6,512 nt of DNA from the NCBI GenBank assembly GCA_002492075.1, contig DKXD01000160.1, positions 1 through 6,512 of the forward strand, read 5' to 3'. A program made the translations under genes and the position numbers. Shown in pieces: positions 1 through 4,325 of the stretch. This DNA is from Ruminococcaceae bacterium UBA7135. GTDB taxonomy: Bacteria; Bacillota; Clostridia; Oscillospirales; Ruminococcaceae. Under the pieces are notes generated by a model that saw nothing but the letters and a program-made list of their open reading frames with translations, searched no databases and was not told the origin of the DNA. Numbering within the stretch: the first letter of the stretch is position 1; each line of letters opens with the position of its first letter.

Positions 1-4
1 GATT

Positions 5-34
5 TTGGAAATTTTTTGTACATTATTACATAAT
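5..34 (+). promoter_or_regulatory. Weak candidate sigma-A promoter for the small-protein operon
   Basis: TTGGAA at 5-10 matches the -35 consensus at four of six bases, and CATAAT at 29-34 matches the -10 box at five of six, with an 18-bp spacer. Transcription would begin at about base 41, right at the Shine-Dalgarno of the first gene, leaving almost no leader. The window starts here, so a better promoter could lie further upstream. Low confidence. Confidence 0.3.
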
Positions 35-54
35 ATTTACAGGAGGCTGTTATT

Positions 55-288
55 ATGAACGATAAAAACTTCGAGAAGCTGATAAGAGCGGCAAGCCAAA
101 AGCTTGGAACGTCACCCGACGCATTGCGTCAAAATCTTGAAAGCGGCGATGTAAAGGCTCTTTCCGCTTCGCTTTCCAAAGCGGACAAAGCAAAGCTGCG
201 GGCGGTATTGCAGAACGAGGAGCTTATGAAAAAGCTGAAAAACGCGACCGATCCGCAGGACGTTATGCGTATGCTTAACAACAAATGA
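55..288 (+). CDS. Small helical protein of unknown function (77 aa)
   Basis: I do not recognise a named family. The ATG at 55 is well supported by AGGAGG at 41-46, with an 8-nt gap. The protein is highly charged and looks entirely helical, with no membrane segment or signal peptide. Residues 17-35 contain LGTSPDALRQNLESGD, which reads like a short helix-turn-helix-like module (a 'serine-proline cap then helix' pattern), and residues 41-66 form a Lys/Leu-rich amphipathic helix. From memory, small clostridial hypothetical proteins with the pattern 'KLG-S-x-x-x-L-x-x-x-L-x-S-G' occur in similar small-gene clusters, but I cannot confirm this without a search. It is first in a run of three small genes that ends at the terminator at 1021. 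Probably cytosolic; a nucleic-acid or protein-binding role is only a guess. The gene call itself is firm, the function unknown. Confidence 0.85.
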   Translation: MNDKNFEKLIRAASQKLGTSPDALRQNLESGDVKALSASLSKADKAKLRAVLQNEELMKKLKNATDPQDVMRMLNNK

Positions 289-338
289 GTTTTTGTGCGG
301 CGAAAAAACATAGCAGATCAAGCTGAAAGGGGCGGCGC

Positions 339-656
339 ATGGATAACATCGAGGAGCTTCTCCGTGCGCTGGCGGAGGACGATGACAATGGTAATGACGG
401 CGGGCACGACAGCGGGAGCTCGGATGAAAAATCCGATGGGTTGTTTTCGGGACTGGACCCGGAAATGCTTATGAAAATGCTCGCGCTGTTTGAGACATTA
501 AATCAGCCCGACGATAACGAGCGTTTTCTTTTGGCGCTAAAACCGCTTTTACGCGAGGAAAACCGCGCCAAGATCGATTCGGCTATACGCCTTATGAAGC
601 TGTTTTCGCTGCTGCCGCTGTTAAAGGACAGCGGATTGTTCGGAAAGCTGATGTGA
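339..656 (+). CDS. Small acidic/leucine-rich protein of unknown function (105 aa)
   Basis: The ATG at 339 is preceded by AAAGGGG at 326-332, with a 6-nt gap, and lies 50 nt after the previous stop. The protein has three parts. Residues 1-13 form a short acidic helix. Residues 14-34 are a low-complexity Asp/Gly/Ser linker, probably disordered. Residues 39-105 are a Leu/Met-rich helical domain containing LLALKPLLREENRAKIDSAI (65-84) and then LMKLFSLLPLLKDSG (85-99). The end is hydrophobic but broken by Lys and Asp, so I read it as amphipathic helices rather than a true transmembrane span. The pattern 'LLALKPxLxxExxxKID-A' followed by 'LxLLPLLKxSG' resembles unnamed proteins I associate with Clostridia (from memory, unverified). 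It shares an operon with the genes at 55 and 675. No catalytic motif is visible and no function is assigned. Confidence 0.85.
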   Translation: MDNIEELLRALAEDDDNGNDGGHDSGSSDEKSDGLFSGLDPEMLMKMLALFETLNQPDDNERFLLALKPLLREENRAKIDSAIRLMKLFSLLPLLKDSGLFGKLM

Positions 657-674
657 CGGTTCGGAGGTGAAGAT

Positions 675-977
675 ATGGTTTGGAATACGCCGCAGTCTGC
701 AACGTATCAAACAGAGCGGTATTCTGATAAATGCGCCAAGCCTTGCGAGACTTGTGCCGAGGAACAAGCAAAAGCCTGTGAGGAATACCACGGCTGCTCC
801 GAAAATCGCGCCGAGCCATGCGCCGATAAACGCCGCCCGAGTTCGCCGAAAACCGTTTCCAAAGGTCTTTTTGACGACAGCGATATGCTGCTTGTTTTCG
901 GAGTGCTTATTATACTTATGCGGGAAAAGGCAGATCAAAAGCTGCTTTTCGCGCTGCTGATCGCTATGCTTATGTGA
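675..977 (+). CDS. Cysteine-rich small protein with hydrophobic C-terminus (100 aa), unknown function
   Basis: The ATG at 675 sits 4 nt after a strong GGAGGTGA site at 663-670. An overlapping frame starting at GTG 667 is rejected because that codon lies inside the Shine-Dalgarno site. Cysteines fall at residues 20, 24, 27, 35, 41 and 49 (spacing C-x3-C-x2-C-x7-C-x5-C-x7-C) in a polar, charged head. Residues 50-66 are a Lys/Arg/Ser/Pro-rich linker. Residues 67-100 begin with an acidic FDDSD motif, followed by two short hydrophobic stretches (71-82 and 89-100) split by MREKADQK. Each stretch is only about 12 residues, short for a normal membrane helix, and the chain ends within the second. The acidic-hydrophobic-charged-hydrophobic tail recalls short unnamed proteins of spore-forming Clostridia (memory only). 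The cysteines could bind metal or form disulfides. It is last in its operon; the terminator follows 44 nt downstream. Function unknown. Confidence 0.8.
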   Translation: MVWNTPQSATYQTERYSDKCAKPCETCAEEQAKACEEYHGCSENRAEPCADKRRPSSPKTVSKGLFDDSDMLLVFGVLIILMREKADQKLLFALLIAMLM

Positions 978-1020
978 CGGCAAAAGCGGCATTGTATGCT
1001 TGGCGCTTACGAACTCGCTA

Positions 1021-1058
1021 AAAACCGAAACACTGTTTGTTCGGCGTTTCGGTTTTTT
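1021..1058 (+). terminator. Rho-independent terminator after the three-gene operon
   Basis: AAAACCGAAAC at 1021-1031 is perfectly complementary to GTTTCGGTTTT at 1046-1056, giving an 11-bp stem around a 14-nt loop. The run of six T at 1053-1058 overlaps the 3' arm and forms the U-tract. It lies 44 nt after the stop of the 100-aa gene and cleanly ends the first operon. The A-rich 5' arm means it could also terminate transcription from the opposite strand. Confidence 0.88.
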
Positions 1059-1175
1059 ATTCTGTCAAAGTCGGTAAAGTAAAAAACTTATATTCGGACG
1101 CTTATAAGAGCATGATTATTACACAATTTCCCGCAGAAGCGCGAAATAAATAGCTGAAATTTCGTTTTAGGCAAG

Positions 1176-1211
1176 TTTAAGTAAACGATTACAGCGCATA
1201 ATTTACTTAAA
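1176..1211. repeat. 10-bp perfect inverted repeat (possible operator or hairpin)
   Basis: TTTAAGTAAA at 1176-1185 is the exact reverse complement of TTTACTTAAA at 1202-1211. The pairing extends to 13 bp if one G-T wobble and two outer A-T pairs are allowed (1173-1175 with 1212-1214). The loop is 16 nt. It is AT-rich and not followed by an uninterrupted T-run, so it is a poor terminator. The right arm ends six bases before the possible extended -10 element at 1218-1226, a placement compatible with an operator. Its role is inferred. Confidence 0.5.
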
Positions 1212-1217
1212 TTTTCT

Positions 1218-1226
1218 TGTTATAAT
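1218..1226 (+). promoter_or_regulatory. Possible extended -10 promoter element
   Basis: TGTTATAAT gives a perfect TGn-TATAAT box. No good -35 is present at 17 bp, although extended -10 promoters can work without one. A transcript would start near 1233 and run into the candidate small-RNA region. In such AT-rich DNA a chance match is possible. Confidence 0.3.
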
Positions 1227-1289
1227 GAATAATGAATAAAATCACATTTTGTGTATTATGTCGAATTTGTAAAAAATCACAAAAAATTG

Positions 1290-1318
1290 TTGACAAAACC
1301 GAAAAAATGCTGTATAAT
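1290..1318 (+). promoter_or_regulatory. Consensus sigma-A promoter of the candidate small RNA
   Basis: A perfect TTGACA -35 box at 1290-1295 and a perfect TATAAT -10 box at 1313-1318 are separated by the ideal 17 bp. The predicted start of transcription is about 1324-1326, exactly where the 5' hairpin of the downstream unit begins. It is the strongest promoter in the window and has no coding sequence between it and the terminator at 1412-1439. Confidence 0.88.
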
Positions 1319-1323
1319 ATAAT

Positions 1324-1439
1324 CAAACAAGCGGATCGGATTTAACTCCGTATCATTTGTTTGTTTAGTTGTCTCCTTTCTTTTGTTCTACACATAATTA
1401 TAATTTGATTTTATCCCCTCAATGAGGGGATATTTTTTT
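1324..1439 (+). ncRNA. Candidate small RNA (about 115 nt), unrecognised class
   Basis: A perfect promoter, no reading frame and a strong terminator define a short independent transcript. Three parts are visible. First, a 5' hairpin at 1324-1363: CAAACAAG pairs with TTTGTTTG (one G-U), then after a small internal loop GATCGGA pairs with TCCGTATC with one bulged T, around a TTTAAC loop. Second, a pyrimidine- and AU-rich linker at 1364-1411 that looks single-stranded and contains GTCTCCTTTC at 1371-1380, complementary to a Shine-Dalgarno core. Third, the terminator hairpin. I do not recognise 6S RNA, small SRP RNA, tmRNA, RNase P RNA, a T-box or a known riboswitch. It could instead be a terminated leader of the 69-aa gene at 1552, but that gene appears to have its own promoter. 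Existence of a transcript is likely; the function is inference. Confidence 0.6.
1412..1439 (+). terminator. Strong intrinsic terminator of the candidate small RNA
   Basis: TATCCCCTC at 1412-1420 pairs perfectly with GAGGGGATA at 1424-1432, leaving a 3-nt AAT loop (or a slightly larger one if the top pair is open). Seven T follow at 1433-1439, and a further T-run at 1443-1448 could act as backup. The GC-rich stem contrasts sharply with the AT-rich surroundings. Confidence 0.9.
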
Positions 1440-1460
1440 GCCTTTTTTGTAAAAAAAGTA

Positions 1461-1489
1461 TGGAAAAATTCGCAAAGATGTGCTATAAT
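1461..1489 (+). promoter_or_regulatory. Extended -10 sigma-A promoter for the downstream operon
   Basis: TGCTATAAT at 1481-1489 is a perfect TGn-TATAAT extended -10. TGGAAA at 1461-1466 matches four of six -35 bases with a 17-bp spacer. Transcription would start at about 1496, giving a leader of roughly 55 nt before the ATG at 1552. It lies just after the terminator at 1412-1439, so it probably launches the operon from the 69-aa gene through folD and beyond. No other promoter is obvious before the tightly packed downstream genes. Confidence 0.7.
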
Positions 1490-1551
1490 AAAATAAGTAT
1501 GTTTGCAGAACTCCAAAAGGGGCGTATGCAAAGCGAAGGAGGGCATTTAAG

Positions 1552-1761
1552 ATGGCGGCGAAAAAAAGCGGAGGACTTAAGATCCCGGGCGTTTCGTTTT
1601 CATGGAAGCGGGCGTTGGGAATAACGCAGGCAAAGCAGAAGTTCGCGCGGAAAACGGGTATACCCACAACAAAATCGGGTCTTGAACGCAAGGTAGGCAA
1701 AGCGGTTTTGGACATGATAAACCCGGGAAGCTCCAAAAAAACAACAAAAAAGAAAAAGTAA
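1552..1761 (+). CDS. Small basic protein of unknown function (69 aa)
   Basis: The ATG at 1552 follows AAGGAGGG at 1536-1543 with an 8-nt gap, a very good ribosome site. The protein is strongly basic and ends in a Lys/Thr tail (SSKKTTKKKK). Its core, residues 8-50, has the pattern LKIPGVSFSWKRALGIT followed by AKQKFARKTGIPTTKSGLER. From memory, similar short basic proteins with 'ALGIT-AK-KxARxTGIPTTKSGxxRKxG' appear in Firmicute chromosomes and phages as hypothetical proteins; this is unverified. There is no membrane segment or catalytic motif. The charge suggests contact with nucleic acid or ribosome, but that is inference. It is the first gene after the extended -10 promoter, and its stop codon lies in the same frame as yfmF 48 nt later, with no stop between them. 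The gene call is good, the function unknown. Confidence 0.82.
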   Translation: MAAKKSGGLKIPGVSFSWKRALGITQAKQKFARKTGIPTTKSGLERKVGKAVLDMINPGSSKKTTKKKK

Positions 1762-1776
1762 GGACTGATAATTATT
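1760..1776 (+). promoter_or_regulatory. Alternative start site of yfmF: AAGGA with an ATT codon
   Basis: AAGGA at 1760-1764 precedes two in-frame ATT codons, at 1771 (6-nt gap) and 1774 (9-nt gap). Starting at 1774 adds 12 residues (ATT read as Met, then FEQKQIGNGIT) ahead of the TTG at 1810 and gives a 427-aa protein. No ATG, GTG or TTG exists in this frame between the stop at 1759-1761 and TTG 1810. The added residues look like the usual N-terminus of this family, whose members normally have a short strand ('xxGVxL') before the KFKT motif. The TTG at 1810 has only a poor AGGA at 1794-1797, 12 nt away. Suggestive, not proven. Confidence 0.45.
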
Positions 1777-1809
1777 TTTGAGCAGAAACAAATAGGAAAC
1801 GGTATTACA

Positions 1810-3057
1810 TTGTATAAATATACGGACAAGCGCTTCAAAACCAACCAGATACAGGTGTTGCTGCATACGGAATTGGACGAGCTTTCCCGTGCCGATTACG
1901 CGGTGACGGAATATATCCTCGCGGATTGCTGCAAAAAATTCCCGACTTATTCCGAGTTATCAAAGCATTTGGCGAACCTGTACGGCGCGTCGCTTTGGTC
2001 AAAAACGGTCACAACGTGGTACGGCAAACGCTGCACGAGCCTTGTGGCTTCCGTGCTGGACGACCGTTACGCTTTGAACGGTGAAAAGCTTGAGGATGAG
2101 ATATGCAGCGTCTTGTGTGAGTGCTTGCTTGCTCCCAACGCCGAAAACGGTGCTTTCGACGCGCAGATAACCGAGCTTCAGAAAAAAGAGCTTATTGATA
2201 ATATCGACAGCGTTATCAACGAAAAGTCGAGCTATGCCGCTCAACGCGCAAACATTGCGGCATTTAGGGGCGAGCCGTTTGAGTTTCCCATCACGGGTTC
2301 TCACGAGGAGGCGGAGCGGGTAACGCCCGAATCGGCGTACCGTGCGTATAAGAGAATGCTTAAGACCGCGCGGATAGATATTCTTTGCGCGGGGGCAAGC
2401 TGCTTTGAAACCGCGGAAAAGGTGTTTTCCGAAAGGCTGGCGGACATCGAGCGCGGCGAGATATGCAAGCTTAGCATAACTCCGTCAAGGCTTAAATCCG
2501 TGCCTGAGATATTCGAGGATACGATACCGATGCAGCAAGCTATTTTGCGGATGTATTTCAAATCTCCCAAAATTTACGACCGCTTCGCCAATTTTTTGTT
2601 CGCAAGCATTCTGGGCGGAATGACGACCTCAAGGTTTTTTCAAAATATCCGCGAAAAGCAGTCGCTGTGTTATTATTGTTCGTGTTCCGCCGACCGAGCG
2701 CTTCGCACGCTTACCGTTTACGCGGGCATAGAGCCGCAGAACATCGACCGCACGAGAGCGGCGATCCTCGCGGAAATTGACGATATATGCCAAAACGGCG
2801 TTACCGAGGAGGAGATACGCGCAGCCAAGCTGGAAGCGCGCAACACAATTTTGTCAATGAACGACAACCCCGGCGCGATGATAACATGGTATCATAATCA
2901 GATACTTGATGATAAAATACTGACCCCGGAGGAATGTTGGGCTGAGATAGATTCGGTGACCGCCGACAGGATACAAGCGGCGGCGAGAGAGTATACGCTC
3001 GATACGTTGTATACGTTATGTTCTCTCGATCATAACGGAGAGGAGGACGCGCAGTGA
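1810..3057 (+). CDS. yfmF: M16 peptidase-like protein YfmF (zinc-site-lacking partner subunit)
   Basis: This is an insulinase/M16-like protein of the type named EF-P 5-aminopentanol modification-associated protein YfmF (ymfF in Bacillus subtilis). Residues 7-12 carry KRFKTN, typical of the family N-terminus. The N-terminal half has no HxxEH zinc motif, so this subunit is expected to be inactive alone. The C-terminal M16 domain is clear: LGGMTTSRFFQNIREKQSLCYY at residues 268-289 (shown in two parts: LGGMTTSRFF and NIREKQSLCYY) is the conserved 'GxxxSRLFxxIREKxxLxYY' block. YfmF proteins pair with the zinc-bearing YfmH encoded next, with a 4-bp GTGA overlap, so a heteromeric M16 complex is likely. 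The link to EF-P modification is genetic knowledge from Bacillus; the direct substrate is unknown to me. I list the first conventional start (TTG 1810, 415 aa), but an ATT start at 1774 (427 aa) fits the family length and N-terminus better. Cytosolic, with no signal peptide. Confidence 0.88.
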   Translation: MYKYTDKRFKTNQIQVLLHTELDELSRADYAVTEYILADCCKKFPTYSELSKHLANLYGASLWSKTVTTWYGKRCTSLVASVLDDRYALNGEKLEDEICSVLCECLLAPNAENGAFDAQITELQKKELIDNIDSVINEKSSYAAQRANIAAFRGEPFEFPITGSHEEAERVTPESAYRAYKRMLKTARIDILCAGASCFETAEKVFSERLADIERGEICKLSITPSRLKSVPEIFEDTIPMQQAILRMYFKSPKIYDRFANFLFASILGGMTTSRFFQNIREKQSLCYYCSCSADRALRTLTVYAGIEPQNIDRTRAAILAEIDDICQNGVTEEEIRAAKLEARNTILSMNDNPGAMITWYHNQILDDKILTPEECWAEIDSVTADRIQAAAREYTLDTLYTLCSLDHNGEEDAQ

Positions 3058-4325
3058 TAGATAAAATATACAACGATATCGTTAAAGAAACGTGTCTTAA
3101 ATACGTTCACCCAAGCGGAGTGCGGGTCTATATGCTGCCGATGGCGGGCTATTCAACGGCGGTGGCGCAGTTCACCGCGAAATTCGGCTCGGCGGACAAC
3201 GCGTTTTCCGTAAACGGCGGCGCGGTGCAAAAGGTGCCCGACGGAACGGCGCATTATCTCGAGCATAAGCTGTTCGAGAGCGAGGAGGTAGACGCGTTCG
3301 AGCTGTTCTCCCAAACGGGCGCGTATTGCAACGCGGGAACGAGCTTTGATTACACGCAGTACTATTTCAGCTGCGCGAACAGCTTTGACCGCAATCTGGA
3401 GATATTGCTTGATTTCGTGCAGTCGCCCTATTTTACTCCCGAGAACGTCGAAAAGGAGCGCGGGATAATCGGGCAGGAGATAACCATGTACCGCGACAGT
3501 CCCGGTTGGCGCGCGTTCACAAATATGCTCAGCGGAATGTACAGCGTAAACCCCGTGCGGAACGATATAGCGGGCACGGTTGAGAGCATAGCGGATATAA
3601 CCGACAAGACGCTTTACGACTGCTACAACGCCTATTACAATCCCGCGAATATGTTCCTGTGCGTCGCGGGGAATTTCGACCCCGACGAGGTGGTGCGTAT
3701 CTGCGGCGAAAAGCTGAATGACCGCGCCCCGCTGCGTATCGAAAGCGAAAGCTTTGACGAGCCTTACGCCGTAAGCGCTAAGCGCGTTGAGCTTGCGATG
3801 CCCGTAGCCAAGCCGATCTTCGAGATAGGCTTCAAACGCCCCGCGCTTTCGGGACAGGCGCAGCTTGAAGAATATATGGGGTTCGATATATTGTTTGAAG
3901 CTGTTTTTGGCAGGACCTCGGAGCTTTTTGAAAAGCTGCGCGGCAGGGGACTGGTAAACGAGCAGTTTTCCAACGGCGTGGTAAGCGGGCGCGGCTTCTT
4001 TTTCCCGTTTTTGCGGGGGGAGAGCGACACTCCCGACGCAGTGCTTGAAGAGGTGCAGAGCGCTTTGCGTTCCTTAAAAAAGGAGCCGCCGTCCAAAGAG
4101 GATTTTGAACGCATAAAACGCTCGAATTACGGTTCCTTTGTGAGAAACCTTACCGACGCCGATTCCGTGGCGGGTATGCTGACAGCCGAGGCGTTGAGGG
4201 GCGGTTCGCCGTTCGCGTCGATAGACGCGGCGGCAGCCGTAAAATACGAGCAAATGACGGCGCTGCTTGACGGCTTGGACGAAGAAAATGTGTGTATTTC
4301 AATAATAAAAGGAGAAGACGAATGA
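3054..4325 (+). CDS. yfmH: M16 zinc peptidase YfmH
   Basis: This 423-aa insulinase-family peptidase is of the YfmH type (ymfH in Bacillus subtilis). The inverted zinc motif HxxEH is intact as HYLEH at residues 67-71, where H67 and H71 bind zinc and E70 is the catalytic base. The third ligand is probably E142, in ERGIIGQEITMYRD (135-148), and E135 matches the second conserved Glu. Residues around 285-295 (SELFEKLRGRGLVNEQF) form the C-terminal M16 block, a degenerate version of 'LREKxGLxY'. It starts at GTG 3054, supported by AGGAGG at 3041-3046 with a 7-nt gap, and overlaps the yfmF stop by 4 bp. Its own stop overlaps the lgt ATG (ATGA). It probably forms the active half of a two-subunit protease with YfmF. 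Family knowledge links the pair to EF-P modification; related M16 pairs also mature peptides. The substrate here is not known. Cytosolic. Confidence 0.93.
   Translation: MIDKIYNDIVKETCLKYVHPSGVRVYMLPMAGYSTAVAQFTAKFGSADNAFSVNGGAVQKVPDGTAHYLEHKLFESEEVDAFELFSQTGAYCNAGTSFDYTQYYFSCANSFDRNLEILLDFVQSPYFTPENVEKERGIIGQEITMYRDSPGWRAFTNMLSGMYSVNPVRNDIAGTVESIADITDKTLYDCYNAYYNPANMFLCVAGNFDPDEVVRICGEKLNDRAPLRIESESFDEPYAVSAKRVELAMPVAKPIFEIGFKRPALSGQAQLEEYMGFDILFEAVFGRTSELFEKLRGRGLVNEQFSNGVVSGRGFFFPFLRGESDTPDAVLEEVQSALRSLKKEPPSKEDFERIKRSNYGSFVRNLTDADSVAGMLTAEALRGGSPFASIDAAAAVKYEQMTALLDGLDEENVCISIIKGEDE

Larger units (their letters stand above)
1059..1289. other. AT-rich intergenic stretch with no convincing gene
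   Basis: This 231-bp stretch is markedly AT-rich compared with the flanking genes. I find no reading frame with a Shine-Dalgarno site and plausible protein on either strand. It contains the inverted repeat at 1176-1211, the possible extended -10 at 1218-1226, a weak hairpin (CGAAAT at 1142-1147 with ATTTCG at 1159-1164, followed by TTTT), and two copies of AAATCACA near 1239 and 1274. Nothing else stands out. Confidence 0.6.

Noticed and set aside
621..992. Minus-strand open frame opposite the 100-aa gene
   Set aside because: Shadow of the + strand genes, crossing an intergenic gap; the + strand frame has a far better ribosome site and context.
1142..1168. Small hairpin CGAAAT/ATTTCG followed by TTTT
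   Set aside because: A 6-bp AT-rich stem with a short T-run is too weak to call a terminator.
1239..1281. Two AAATCACA direct repeats upstream of the small-RNA promoter
   Set aside because: Eight-base repeats are expected by chance in such AT-rich DNA, and the spacing suggests no known operator.
1419..1844. 141-codon minus-strand open frame
   Set aside because: It runs antisense through the terminator, the operon promoter and the 69-aa gene, with a Phe/Ile-rich composition from AT-rich DNA and no ribosome site.
4292..4321. Upstream ATG giving Lgt a 10-residue basic extension (MYFNNKRRRR)
   Set aside because: It lies inside yfmH with no ribosome site; the AAAGGAGA site and ATGA overlap clearly favour 4322.
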